Origin: Microbispora corallina
GTDB taxonomy: Bacteria; Actinomycetota; Actinomycetes; Streptosporangiales; Streptosporangiaceae
Direction: 5' to 3'
Assembly (NCBI RefSeq): GCF_016863035.1
Contig: NZ_BOOC01000002.1
Location: 62,001 to 126,000 of the forward strand
DNA: 64,000 nucleotides
Shown here: piece after piece, positions 37,736 to 46,217 of the stretch
Position numbering within the stretch: the first letter of the stretch is position 1
Layout: each line of letters begins with the position of its first letter
The notes under the pieces: model-generated
The model's database searches: none
Seen by the model: the letters and a program-made list of their open reading frames with translations, nothing else
What the model was told of the DNA's origin: nothing
Program-made: the position numbers and the translations under genes

Positions 37736-37785
37736 TTGACGTTCCACAAATGCGGGGATAAACACATACGAAACAACATTGAAAC
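37736..37785 (+). promoter_or_regulatory. Promoter and direct-repeat operator of polyol PTS operon
   Basis: TTGACG (37736-37741) with a 17-base spacer precedes TAAACA (37759-37764). Just downstream, GAAAC is repeated at 37770-37774 and 37781-37785, one helical turn apart. That is suited to a DeoR-family dimer encoded by the first gene. The leader is clearly A/T-richer than its surroundings. Confidence 0.5.
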
Positions 37786-37802
37786 GGCGGTGAACCCACA
37801 CG

Positions 37803-38564
37803 ATGTACGCCGAGGAACGGCAGCAGGAGATCCTGAGCGCCGCCCGGGCCGCGGGGCGGGTGGACGTCGTGACGCTCGCCGAGCAGTTCGGGGTCACCAC
37901 GGAGACCATCCGCCGCGACCTCACCGTCCTGGAGCGCGCGGGCGTGTTGCGCCGGGTGCACGGCGGGGCGATCCCGGTCGAGCGGCTCGGGTTCGAGCCC
38001 GCCCTCGCCGCCCGCGACGAGGTCATGACGGCCGAGAAGGAGCGCATCGCCAAAGCCGCCCTGGCGGAGCTCCCGCAGGACGGCGCGATCATCATCGACG
38101 CCGGGTCGACCATGGGCCGCCTCGTGCAGGTCCTCCCGGCGGACCGCGAGCTCACGGTCGTCGTGAACTCGCCGCCGCTCGCGACCGCGCTGGCCACCCG
38201 GCCCTCCGTGACCGTCCTCATGCTCGGCGGCCGGGTCCGCGGGCGCACGCTGGCCACGGTCGAGGACTGGGCGCTCCAGCAGCTCTCCCAGCTCCACGTG
38301 GACGTCGCCTTCATGGCGACCAACGGCTGCTCGGTGGCACGAGGGCTCACCACCCCCGACCCGGCCGAGGCGGCGATCAAGCGGGCGATGATCGCCTCCG
38401 CGCAGCGGTCCGTGCTGCTGGCCGACCACACGAAGTTCGCCGGGAACTACCTCGCCCGCTTCGCCACCCTGGCGGACATCGACGTGATCATCACGGACGC
38501 GGGCCTCGACCTGGAGCTGGCGGCCGACCTGGCGGCGGCGGGTCCCGAGGTCGTCCGGGCATGA
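37803..38564 (+). CDS. DeoR/GlpR-family transcriptional regulator
   Basis: This is a 253-residue regulator. The N-terminal DeoR helix-turn-helix is 'ERQQEILSAARAAGRVDVVTLAEQFGVTTETIRRDLTVLERAGVLRRVHGGAIP'. The C-terminal sugar-phosphate-binding DeoRC domain is visible as 'IIIDAGSTMGRLVQVL', 'MLGGRVRGRTLATV' and 'VLLADHTKFAGNYLARFATLADIDVIITD'. It begins the PTS operon and overlaps the kinase gene by ATGA. Its likely inducer is a phosphorylated ketose made by the pathway. Confidence 0.92.
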   Translation: MYAEERQQEILSAARAAGRVDVVTLAEQFGVTTETIRRDLTVLERAGVLRRVHGGAIPVERLGFEPALAARDEVMTAEKERIAKAALAELPQDGAIIIDAGSTMGRLVQVLPADRELTVVVNSPPLATALATRPSVTVLMLGGRVRGRTLATVEDWALQQLSQLHVDVAFMATNGCSVARGLTTPDPAEAAIKRAMIASAQRSVLLADHTKFAGNYLARFATLADIDVIITDAGLDLELAADLAAAGPEVVRA

Positions 38565-39502
38565 TCCTCACGCTGACCCTGAACCCGAGCCTCGACCGCA
38601 CGATCGAGGTCGGCGCGCTCACCCGCGGGGCCGTCATCCGGGCGGGCGCGGCCCACCTCGACCCCGGCGGCAAGGGCGTCAACGTGTCGCGGGCCCTGCT
38701 GGCCAACGGGGTCAGGTCGTGCGCCGTCATCCCGTACGGCGGCAGCGAGGGGCGGCGGCTCGTGGAGCTGCTGTCGGTCGAGGGCATCGACATGATCCCC
38801 GTGCCGGTGGCGGGCCCGACCCGCTCGAACGTCGCGCTCGCCGAGCCCGACGGCACGGTCACCAAGGTCAACGAGCCGGGCACGGCCCTCACGGCGGCCG
38901 AGCTGGACACGCTGGCGGCGGCCGTGCTCGACGCGGCCCGGTCCGCCGATTGGGTGGTCGCCTCGGGCAGCCTGCCCCCCGGCGTGCCGGTGGACGTGTA
39001 CGCCGGGTTGTGCCGCAGGTTCGGGGCGGCGGGGATCCACCTGGCCGTGGACACCAGCGGGCCGGCCCTCGTCTCCGCGGTCTGCGCCGGACCGGCCCTC
39101 GTCAAACCCAACCGCGACGAGCTCGCCGAGGCGACGGGCGCCGACATCGCCCACCTGGGCGACGTGATCGACGCCGTCGGGAAGCTGCGGGCGATGGGCG
39201 CCCGCTCCGTCCTCACCAGCCTCGGAGCCGACGGCGCCCTGCTCGTCGAGGACGGGGGCGCCTGGTTCGGGGACTGCCCGGTCGCCGAGCCCCGCAGCAG
39301 CGTCGGCGCGGGCGACGCGATGCTCGCCGGCTTCCTCGCGGCGGGGGCCCGCGGCGAGGAGGCGCTGGCCGAGGGCCTCGCATGGGCGAGCGCCGCCGTC
39401 GGGCTGCCCGGCAGCCGGATGCCCGGTCCGGCCGACATCGACCGCACAGCCGTCCGGATCACCACCCCTGATCCGGCCCTGCCGCTCACGCCCGGGGGAT
39501 GA
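38561..39502 (+). CDS. PfkB-family sugar-phosphate kinase (1-phosphofructokinase/tagatose-6-P kinase type)
   Basis: This is a 313-residue kinase. 'MILTLTLNPSLDRTIEVG', 'DPGGKGVNVSRALLANG' and the anion hole with catalytic Asp 'SSVGAGDAMLAGFLAAG' define the FruK/LacC subgroup. The first motif is typical of kinases acting on fructose-1-phosphate or tagatose-6-phosphate. It overlaps the DeoR gene (ATGA) and is followed by the PTS genes. With the downstream polyol-phosphate dehydrogenase, a ketose-6-phosphate to bisphosphate step would complete the pathway to triose phosphates. Confidence 0.9.
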   Translation: MILTLTLNPSLDRTIEVGALTRGAVIRAGAAHLDPGGKGVNVSRALLANGVRSCAVIPYGGSEGRRLVELLSVEGIDMIPVPVAGPTRSNVALAEPDGTVTKVNEPGTALTAAELDTLAAAVLDAARSADWVVASGSLPPGVPVDVYAGLCRRFGAAGIHLAVDTSGPALVSAVCAGPALVKPNRDELAEATGADIAHLGDVIDAVGKLRAMGARSVLTSLGADGALLVEDGGAWFGDCPVAEPRSSVGAGDAMLAGFLAAGARGEEALAEGLAWASAAVGLPGSRMPGPADIDRTAVRITTPDPALPLTPGG

Positions 39503-39560
39503 GCGGCGCAACTCCCCCCAGCCGGCCCGCCGGGCCGGCCGCCCCGGAAGGAGCACGACA

Positions 39561-40754
39561 TTGGCCACCCCGTACACCCCCACCGTCCACGGAACCGGTG
39601 TGAGGGCGACGATCCAGCGCTTCGGCGGTCACCTCGCCGGGATGATCATGCCCAACATCGGCGCCTTCATCGCCTGGGGCCTCATCACGGCCCTGTTCAT
39701 CCCGACCGGCTGGGTGCCCAACACCACGCTGGCGGCCCTGGTCGGCCCGGTCATCAAGGTGCTGCTCCCCGTGCTCATCGGGTACACGGGCGGCCGCATG
39801 GTCCACGGCCAGCGCGGCGCGGTCGTCGGCGCGGTGGCGACCATGGGCGTCGTCGTCGGGGCGGACGTCCCGATGTTCCTCGGCGGCATGATCATGGGCC
39901 CGCTCGCCGCGTACGTGCTCAAGCACGTCGACCGGTTCACCGAGGAGCGGACGCGGGCCGGGTTCGAGATGCTGGTGGACAACTTCACCGCGGGCATCGT
40001 GGGCGCCCTCGCCGCCATCGCCGGCGTCCTCGCCATCGGCCCGGTCGTGGAGCGGTGCACCCAGGTGGCGGAGAGCGGCGTCGAGTGGCTGGTGAACCAC
40101 CACCTCCTGCCGATCGCCTCGGTCATCATCGAGCCGGGCAAGGTCCTGTTCCTCAACAACGCGATCAACCACGGCGTCCTCGGCCCGCTGGGGGTCGCCG
40201 AGACGGTCCAGCACGGCAAGTCGATCCTGTTCATGCTGGAGTCGAACCCCGGCCCCGGCCTCGGCCTGCTCATCGCGTACCTGCTGTTCGGCCCGCGCGC
40301 CCTGCGGCCCAGCACGCCCGCCGCCATCGTGATCCACTTCCTCGGCGGCATCCACGAGATCTACTTCCCGTACGTGCTGATGAGGCCGCGCCTGATCCTG
40401 GCCGTCATCGCGGGCGGCGCGTCCGGCATCCTGACGTTCCTGGTCACCGGGGCGGGGCTGGTGGCCACGCCGTCCCCCGGCAGCATCTTCGCCTACATGG
40501 CCGTCACCCCCAAGGGCGGCTGGTTCGGCGTGATCGCCGGCATCGTCGTCGCCACGGCCGTCTCGTTCGCGGTGGCGTCGGCCCTGCTCGGCTTCGGCCG
40601 GGGCGCCGGGGACGACTCCGGGGAGCCGGCAGCCGAGGCCGCCGAGGCCGCCGAGGCCGCGGACGCCGCCGACGGGACGGCCGCCGACGGGACCACTCCC
40701 GAGACCACCGCCGTCGAGATCAACACCACCGTTCCGGCCGCCAAGGAGGCGTGA
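39561..40754 (+). CDS. mtlA: PTS mannitol-type transporter subunit IIC
   Basis: This is a 397-residue membrane protein. It has a TTG start with GGAAGGAGC 8 bases upstream. 'GHLAGMIMPNIGAFIAWGLITALF', 'GRMVHGQRGAVVGAVATMGVVVGADVPMFLGGMIMGPLAAY' and the sugar-binding 'GGIHEIYFPYVLM' motif are those of MtlA IIC. The B domain usually fused to it is absent; instead an Ala/Glu/Asp-rich linker of about 50 residues (EAAEAAEAADAADGTAADG) ends the protein. The following genes encode IIB and IIA separately. It imports and phosphorylates a hexitol, probably mannitol or a relative. Confidence 0.9.
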   Translation: MATPYTPTVHGTGVRATIQRFGGHLAGMIMPNIGAFIAWGLITALFIPTGWVPNTTLAALVGPVIKVLLPVLIGYTGGRMVHGQRGAVVGAVATMGVVVGADVPMFLGGMIMGPLAAYVLKHVDRFTEERTRAGFEMLVDNFTAGIVGALAAIAGVLAIGPVVERCTQVAESGVEWLVNHHLLPIASVIIEPGKVLFLNNAINHGVLGPLGVAETVQHGKSILFMLESNPGPGLGLLIAYLLFGPRALRPSTPAAIVIHFLGGIHEIYFPYVLMRPRLILAVIAGGASGILTFLVTGAGLVATPSPGSIFAYMAVTPKGGWFGVIAGIVVATAVSFAVASALLGFGRGAGDDSGEPAAEAAEAAEAADAADGTAADGTTPETTAVEINTTVPAAKEA

Positions 40755-40758
40755 CGCC

Positions 40759-41067
40759 GTGTCCACCATCGAGAGCAAGGACGTCCACAAGATCGTCGTG
40801 GCCTGCGACGCGGGGATGGGCAGCAGCGTGATGCTGGCGAGCCAGCTCCGCAGGCAGCTCAAGGGCTCCTCCGTCGCCGTGGAGCACACCCCGGTCAACT
40901 CGATCCCCACGGACGCCGACGTGATCCTGTGCCACGTCGGGCTGGCGGCCCGGGCCCGGGCGACCGCCCCCGGCGTCGTGCTCGTGCCGTTCCAGGTCTT
41001 CATCGGCGACCCCGCCGTCACCCGGCTCGTCACGACCATCAAGAACGGCGGGACGATCAATGGCTGA
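40759..41067 (+). CDS. PTS mannitol-type subunit IIB
   Basis: This is a 102-residue stand-alone IIB. 'HKIVVACDAGMGSSVMLASQLRRQL' contains the phosphorylated Cys16 of the mannitol type. GTG start 4 bases after the IIC stop. It passes phosphate from IIA to the hexitol bound in IIC. It overlaps the IIA gene by 8 bases. Confidence 0.9.
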   Translation: MSTIESKDVHKIVVACDAGMGSSVMLASQLRRQLKGSSVAVEHTPVNSIPTDADVILCHVGLAARARATAPGVVLVPFQVFIGDPAVTRLVTTIKNGGTING

Positions 41068-41539
41068 CCGGGCCGGCACGGCCCCGCTCCCCCTCGACCC
41101 CCGCGCCGTACGGCTGGACGCCGTCGCCGCGGACGTCGAGGACGCGATCCGGCAGTGCGGGCGGACCCTCGCCGCCGTCGGCGCCGTGGACGGCTCGTAC
41201 ACGGAGGCGATGCTGGAGCGGGAGCGGTCGATCTCCACGTACGTCGGGGAGGGAGTCGCCATCCCCCACGGGACGCTGGTCTCCAAGGACGCCGTCCGGC
41301 ACGACGCGGTCTGCGTGCTGCGCTTCCCCGGCGGGGTCGACTGGCACGGCGAGCGCGTGACGGTGTGCGTCGGCATCGCCGCCCGCGGCGACGGCCACGT
41401 CCGGCTGCTGTCGGAGCTCGCGCGGATCCTGCTCGACCCGGACCGGGCCGCCGCGCTGCGGGACGCGACCGAGGTCGCCGCGGTCGTCGCCCTGCTCACC
41501 CCCGATCCGGACTCCGAAGGAGAGGACGCATCCGAGTGA
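41060..41539 (+). CDS. PTS mannitol/fructose-type subunit IIA
   Basis: This is a 159-residue IIA with the phosphorylated His70 in 'GEGVAIPHGTLVSKDAVRHD'. 'VCVGIAARGDGHVRLLSELARILLDP' completes the fold. HPr donates phosphate to it; it donates to the IIB encoded immediately upstream. It overlaps IIB by 8 bases and the dehydrogenase gene by GTGA, so all are co-translated. Tail (DPDSEGEDASE) is acidic. Confidence 0.9.
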   Translation: MADRAGTAPLPLDPRAVRLDAVAADVEDAIRQCGRTLAAVGAVDGSYTEAMLERERSISTYVGEGVAIPHGTLVSKDAVRHDAVCVLRFPGGVDWHGERVTVCVGIAARGDGHVRLLSELARILLDPDRAAALRDATEVAAVVALLTPDPDSEGEDASE

Positions 41540-42576
41540 AGGTCGCCCGATTCCACGCGCCCGGCGACATCCGCCTCGAGGACGTGCCGGAGCCCCGGCC
41601 GCGCCCCGGCGAGGTCAAGGTGCGCGTGCGCAACTGCTCCACCTGCGGCACCGACGTGAAGATCTTCCGGTACGGCCACCACCACATCAGGCCGCCGCGC
41701 GTGATGGGGCACGAGATCGCCGGCGAGATCGCCGAGCTGGGCGACGGCGTGACCGGGTGGAGCCCCGGCGACCGCGTCCAGGTCATCGCCGCCATCCCCT
41801 GCGGGGTCTGCGAGGAGTGCCGCCGGGGGCACCGCACCGTCTGCCCCAACCAGGAGTCGATGGGCTACCACTACGACGGCGGCTTCGCCCAGTACATGAT
41901 CGTGCCGGCCAAGGTCCTCGCCGTGGACGGCCTCAACCGGATCCCGGACGGCGTGGGCTTCGCGGAGGCCTCGGTCGCCGAGCCCCTCGCCTGCGTCCTC
42001 AACGGCCAGGAGCTGGCCCGGGTCGGCGACGGCGACGACGTCGTGGTGGTCGGCTCCGGGCCGATCGGCTGCCTGCACGTGCGGCTGGCCCGCTCGCGCG
42101 GGGCGGGCCGGGTGTTCCTCGCCGACCTCAACGCCGACCGCCTCGCCATGGCCGCCGACCTGGTCCGGCCCGACGCGGCCATCTGCGCCGGCGACGTCGA
42201 CCTGGTCGACGAGGTGCGCAAGCTCACCGGAGGACGCGGGGCGGACGTCGTCGTCACGGCGGCGGCCTCGGGCGCCGCCCAGGAGCAGGCGGTGCAGATG
42301 GCGGCCCGCCAGGGGCGGATCAGCTTCTTCGGCGGGCTGCCGAAGGACGACCCGGTCATCCGGCTCGACTCCAACCTCGTCCACTACCGGGAGCTCACGA
42401 TCGTCGGGGCGAACGGGTCGAGCCCGGCACACAACGCGCGAGCCCTGGGCCTGATCGCCGGCGGGGCCGTCCCCGTGGCCGACCTCATCACCCACCGGCT
42501 CGGGCTCCCCGAGGTCCTGGACGCCATCGACGTCGTCGGCCGCGGCGCGGCCATCAAGGTCACCATCGAGCCCTGA
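41536..42576 (+). CDS. Zinc-dependent polyol(-phosphate) dehydrogenase (GatD/sorbitol dehydrogenase type)
   Basis: This is a 346-residue medium-chain dehydrogenase. Catalytic zinc ligands are Cys37, His59 and Glu60 (CSTCGTD, MGHEIAG). Structural zinc ligands are Cys89, 92, 95 and 103 (CGVCEECRRGHRTVC). The NAD fold is 'VVVVGSGPIGCLHVRLARSRGAGRVFLADLN'. It is expected to oxidise the phosphorylated polyol made by the PTS to a ketose phosphate. This replaces the unrelated short MtlD dehydrogenase usual for mannitol, and suggests galactitol or another hexitol is possible. GTG start overlaps the IIA stop. Confidence 0.88.
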   Translation: MKVARFHAPGDIRLEDVPEPRPRPGEVKVRVRNCSTCGTDVKIFRYGHHHIRPPRVMGHEIAGEIAELGDGVTGWSPGDRVQVIAAIPCGVCEECRRGHRTVCPNQESMGYHYDGGFAQYMIVPAKVLAVDGLNRIPDGVGFAEASVAEPLACVLNGQELARVGDGDDVVVVGSGPIGCLHVRLARSRGAGRVFLADLNADRLAMAADLVRPDAAICAGDVDLVDEVRKLTGGRGADVVVTAAASGAAQEQAVQMAARQGRISFFGGLPKDDPVIRLDSNLVHYRELTIVGANGSSPAHNARALGLIAGGAVPVADLITHRLGLPEVLDAIDVVGRGAAIKVTIEP

Positions 42577-42588
42577 AGGAGGTTCGCG

Positions 42589-42873
42589 ATGCCGGAAAGG
42601 ACCGTGGCGGTCGCGTCGCGCTCCGGTTTGCACGCCCGCCCCGCCAAGATCTTCGTGCAGGCCGCGGCCAGGCAGGGGACGCCGGTGCGGATCCGCGTCG
42701 GGAACGGCGCGCCGGTCCGGGCCGACAGCATGCTGGCCGTGCTGTCCCTCGGCGCGGAGCACGGCACCGAGGTCACGCTGGAGGCGGACGGCCCGGGCGC
42801 CGACGAGGCGCTGGCCTCCCTGGCCGAGCTCCTCGGCCGCGACCTCGACGCCGAGGGCGCCCCGGGCGCCTGA
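42589..42873 (+). CDS. ptsH: HPr phosphocarrier protein
   Basis: This is a 94-residue HPr with phosphorylated His15 in 'RSGLHARPAKIFVQAA'. Ser47 (ADSMLAVLSLG) occupies the regulatory Ser46 position. The ribosome site AAGGAGG lies 12 bases after the dehydrogenase stop. Inclusion of a dedicated HPr in a sugar operon is less common than a single genomic copy. It should feed IIA with phosphate from enzyme I, which is not encoded in the window. Confidence 0.92.
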   Translation: MPERTVAVASRSGLHARPAKIFVQAAARQGTPVRIRVGNGAPVRADSMLAVLSLGAEHGTEVTLEADGPGADEALASLAELLGRDLDAEGAPGA

Positions 42874-43020
42874 CCTCGCCCGCTCCCCGCCCGCGCCTCC
42901 CGCCGGCCCCCCTGCGAGGCCGGGACGAGCGAGGGGACGCGCGACCGTGCCGCGCCGGGGCAGACTGGGAGCGGAACCCCTCCCCGCGGGGAGGGACCGG
43001 CGCGGGCTGGAGGGCGTGAG

Positions 43021-43896
43021 GTGGCGGGCGAACCATTGGGCGAGTACGTCCGGCGGCCGCCCGCGCTCCCGCTCCGGGCGCTCGTGGCCGAGTACGGCGG
43101 CTACCGGGAGGCCGGCGCGGCGCCCCGGGTCCACCGCGGGCTGCCCTCGCCGTACCTCACGCTGATCGTCACGCTCGACGACCCGCTCGTGGTGGCCGCG
43201 CACCCCGACCCCCGCACCCCACCCGGGTCGTACGACACGCTGGTGGGCGGGCTCCACACCACGCCCGCGCTGATCACGCACGACGGGAGGCAGTCGGGCG
43301 TCCAGATCTCGCTCACGCCGCCCGGCGCCCGCGCCCTGCTGGGAGTCCCGGCGGGCGAGCTGTCCGGGCTGGACCTGGACGGCGCCGACGTGCTCGGGCC
43401 TCTGGCGTGCGAACTGCGCGAGCGCCTGCGGGAGGCCCCCGGGTGGTCCGAGCGCTTCGCCGTGCTCGACGAGGTGCTGCTGCGCCGCGTGGCCTCGGCG
43501 CCGGCGCCCGCGGCCGAGGTCCAGTGGGCCTGGCGGCGGGTCGCCTCCAGCGGCGGCGGCGTGAGCGTGGCGGACCTCGCGGCCGGCGTGGGATGGAGCA
43601 CCCGGCACCTGGCCGAGCGGTTCCGGCGGGAGATCGGACTCGGGCCGAAGGAGGCGTGCCGGGTCGTCCGGTTCCACCGGGTGCGGCGGGCGCTGCAACA
43701 GGCCGCGCTGACCGGGTCGCGCCTCACTCTGGCCGACGCCGCGGCGGCCCACGGCTACTGCGACCAGGCGCACCTGGCGCGCGAGTTCGGCGCGCTGGCC
43801 GGGCTGCCGCCCAGCGCGTGGCTGGCCGAGGAGTTCCCCTGGTTCCGAAACGTCCAAGCCGCCGGTCTCGGTACGGCCACAGACTCGTGGGCATGA
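43021..43896 (+). CDS. AraC-family transcriptional regulator
   Basis: This is a 291-residue regulator with a GTG start. The C-terminal double helix-turn-helix is 'SVADLAAGVGWSTRHLAERFRREIGLGPKEACRVVRFHRVRRAL' and 'LADAAAAHGYCDQAHLAREFGALAGLPPSAWL'. The N-terminal half is a cupin-like effector domain ('YLTLIVTLDDPLVVA', 'GVQISLTPPGARALLG'). It overlaps the VOC gene by ATGA; such AraC-VOC pairs are common in actinomycetes. Bases 42874-43020 upstream show no clear promoter. Confidence 0.92.
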   Translation: MAGEPLGEYVRRPPALPLRALVAEYGGYREAGAAPRVHRGLPSPYLTLIVTLDDPLVVAAHPDPRTPPGSYDTLVGGLHTTPALITHDGRQSGVQISLTPPGARALLGVPAGELSGLDLDGADVLGPLACELRERLREAPGWSERFAVLDEVLLRRVASAPAPAAEVQWAWRRVASSGGGVSVADLAAGVGWSTRHLAERFRREIGLGPKEACRVVRFHRVRRALQQAALTGSRLTLADAAAAHGYCDQAHLAREFGALAGLPPSAWLAEEFPWFRNVQAAGLGTATDSWA

Positions 43897-44303
43897 GCGA
43901 CACCACACCACCGCCCCAGGTCTGGCCCACGCTGCGCGCCCGCGACGCGCGCGCCCTCATCCGGTTCCTCGTCGACGCGTTCGGCTTCGAGGAGACCGCC
44001 GTGTACGGCGACGGGGACCACGTCGACCACGCCCAGCTCACCTGGCCCCTCGGGGGCGGGATCATGCTCGGGTCGGTCCGGGACACCCCCGGCGACACGT
44101 GGAACCTCACCCCCGGATCGTTCGGGGCGTACGTCGTGACCGACGACCCCGACGCGGTGTACGCGCGGGCGACCGCCGCGGGGGCGCGGGTCGTCCGGGA
44201 GCCGGAGGACCACGACTACGGCTCCCGGGGGTTCGAGGTGCGGGATCCGGAAGGCAACCTCTGGTCCTTCGGCACCTACCGGGGCGAGCCAAGCAAAACT
44301 TGA
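43893..44303 (+). CDS. VOC-superfamily (glyoxalase-like) protein
   Basis: This is a 136-residue protein. 'VWPTLRARDARALIRFLVDAFGFEETAVYG' begins the first beta-alpha-beta-beta-beta unit, and 'GSRGFEVRDPEGNLWSFGTY' with Glu ends the second. One metal ligand position in the first unit (HAQL) is His. Family members are dioxygenases, lyases and binding proteins. It is coupled to the AraC gene and its substrate is unknown. Confidence 0.88.
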   Translation: MSDTTPPPQVWPTLRARDARALIRFLVDAFGFEETAVYGDGDHVDHAQLTWPLGGGIMLGSVRDTPGDTWNLTPGSFGAYVVTDDPDAVYARATAAGARVVREPEDHDYGSRGFEVRDPEGNLWSFGTYRGEPSKT

Positions 44304-44327
44304 ATCGACCCGGTTTTCGCGTCGTAA

Positions 44328-44405
44328 ATCGATGAATAGGCCGCGCAAAAGCGGATAGGGAGTGCCTGACATGCACGAACAGGGCTAAACGCGGCCTACA
44401 TCGAT
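44328..44405 (+). promoter_or_regulatory. Long inverted repeat in catalase leader
   Basis: ATCGATG-AA-TAGGCCGCG (44328-44345) is complementary to CGCGGCCTA-CATCGAT (44390-44405): 9 + 7 bp with a 2-base bulge around a 44-base loop. The right arm ends a few bases before the catalase ribosome site (GAGAGGAG). It could act as an operator or as an RNA stem hiding or exposing the ribosome site. Confidence 0.55.
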
Positions 44406-44422
44406 GAGAGGAGACGTCCGGC

Positions 44423-46087
44423 ATGACGGACGTGTCGAGCAAAGGACCGGGGCCCGGGGACGATCGTCCCGTGCTGACCAACCGGCAGGGACACCCGATC
44501 TACGACAACCAGAACCAGCGCACCATCGGCGCGCGCGGGCCGGCGACCCTCGAGAACTATCACTTCCTCGAGAAGATCAGCCACTTCGACCGGGAGCGCA
44601 TCCCGGAGCGGGTCGTCCACGCGCGCGGCACCACGTCGTACGGATTCTTCGAGGCCTACGGCTCCTGGGGCGACGAGCCCATCGCCCGGTACACCCGGGC
44701 CAGGCTCTTCCAGGAGGCCGGCAAGCGCACGGACGTCGCGGTCCGCTTCTCCACGGTGATCGGCGGCCGGGACTCCTCCGAGTGCGCCCGCGACCCGCGC
44801 GGATTCGCCGTCAAGTTCTACACCGAGGACGGCAACTGGGACCTCGTCGGCAACGACCTCGCGGTGTTCTTCATCCGGGACGCCGTCAAGTTCCCCGACG
44901 TCATCCACGCCCTCAAGCCCGACCCGGTCACCTTCCGCCAGGACCCGAACCGGATCTTCGACTTCATGTCGCAGACCCCCGAGAGCCTGCACATGCTCGT
45001 CAACCTGTTCAGCCCCCGCGGCATCCCGGCCGGCTACCGGCACATGCAGGGGTTCGGGGTGAACACGTACAGGTGGGTGAACGCCGAGGGCGAGACCCGG
45101 CTGGTGAAGTACCACTGGATGCCCAAGCAGGGCGTCCGCAGCATGACGGCCGCGGACGCGGCCCGCATCCAGGCGAACGACCTGGGCCACGCCACCAGGG
45201 ACCTGCGCGAGGCCATCGACAGGGGCGAGTACCCCGAGTGGGAGCTGCTCGTCCAGATGATGAGCGACGACGAGCACCCCGAGCTGGACTTCGACCCGCT
45301 GGACGACACCAAGGTCTGGCCCGAGGACGTCTTCCCGGCCAAGCCGGTCGGCCGCATGGTCCTCGACCGGAACGTGTCCAACCAGTTCGCCGAGAACGAG
45401 CAGATCTCGTTCGGCACCGGCGTCCTGGTCGACGGCCTCGACTTCTCCGACGACAAGATGCTCGTGGGCCGCACCTTCTCCTACAGCGACACCCAGCGGT
45501 ACCGGGTCGGGCCCAACTACCTGCAGCTTCCGGTCAACCAGGCGAAGAACGCGCAGGTGCGGACCAATCAGCGGGACGGCCTGATGACCTACCACGTCGA
45601 CACAGGCGGCGAGAACCCGCACGTCAACTACGAGCCCTCGATCACCGGCGGGCTCAGGGAGGCGGAGTATCCGACGCACGACGAGCAGGGTCCGGAGATC
45701 GTGGGCCGAATCACCCGCAAGCGGATCCCGCGGACCGACGACTACACGCAGCCGGGCCAGCGCTACCTGCTGATGGAGGAGTGGGAGCGCGACGACCTCG
45801 TGGAGAACCTGACCACCATGCTGTCCGAGTGCGTCCGTCCCATCCAGGAGCGGATGGTCTGGCACCTCCTGCTGGCCGAGGACGACCTCGGGCTGCGTGT
45901 GGGCGAGGGTCTCGGCATCACGCCTGACGACGTCAAGCACCTGGAGCCGCTGGCCGGCCAGGACCTGACGGAGGAGGACCAGGCGCGCCTCGCCAACCTC
46001 GGCAAGAACGGCCCCCGCGACGTGTCCGGCCTGAAGATGACGCACTGCGTCCCGGACGAGCGCGCGACCGTCGCCGCCGAGAGCTGA
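44423..46087 (+). CDS. katA: Monofunctional heme catalase
   Basis: This is a 554-residue catalase (small-to-mid subunit class). Active-site His66 is in '[18 protein letters not shown]'. The distal Asn region is '[17 protein letters not shown]', and the proximal heme Tyr354 is in '[21 protein letters not shown]'. It decomposes hydrogen peroxide in the cytosol. The ribosome site GAGAGGAG is about 10 bases upstream. Expression is probably governed by the inverted repeat at 44328; no regulator of Fur/CatR type lies beside it. A hairpin terminator follows. Confidence 0.95.
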   Translation: MTDVSSKGPGPGDDRPVLTNRQGHPIYDNQNQRTIGARGPATLENYHFLEKISHFDRERIPERVVHARGTTSYGFFEAYGSWGDEPIARYTRARLFQEAGKRTDVAVRFSTVIGGRDSSECARDPRGFAVKFYTEDGNWDLVGNDLAVFFIRDAVKFPDVIHALKPDPVTFRQDPNRIFDFMSQTPESLHMLVNLFSPRGIPAGYRHMQGFGVNTYRWVNAEGETRLVKYHWMPKQGVRSMTAADAARIQANDLGHATRDLREAIDRGEYPEWELLVQMMSDDEHPELDFDPLDDTKVWPEDVFPAKPVGRMVLDRNVSNQFAENEQISFGTGVLVDGLDFSDDKMLVGRTFSYSDTQRYRVGPNYLQLPVNQAKNAQVRTNQRDGLMTYHVDTGGENPHVNYEPSITGGLREAEYPTHDEQGPEIVGRITRKRIPRTDDYTQPGQRYLLMEEWERDDLVENLTTMLSECVRPIQERMVWHLLLAEDDLGLRVGEGLGITPDDVKHLEPLAGQDLTEEDQARLANLGKNGPRDVSGLKMTHCVPDERATVAAES

Positions 46088-46102
46088 CGACCGCGGTCAC
46101 GG

Positions 46103-46129
46103 AGCCCGGCCCCCCTTGGGAGCCGGGCT
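46103..46129 (+). terminator. Catalase terminator
   Basis: An 8-bp perfect stem AGCCCGGC/GCCGGGCT (46103-46110 with 46122-46129) lies 15 bases after the catalase stop and is followed by TT. A modest rho-independent terminator. Confidence 0.65.
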
Positions 46130-46217
46130 TCCGGCGTCTTCCCGGGCCTTCGGGAATTACCCGGAGGAAGCGGCGATCGTCTGAGAGGACCGGCCCGCCC
46201 CTGCGAAGCTGGCGCTC

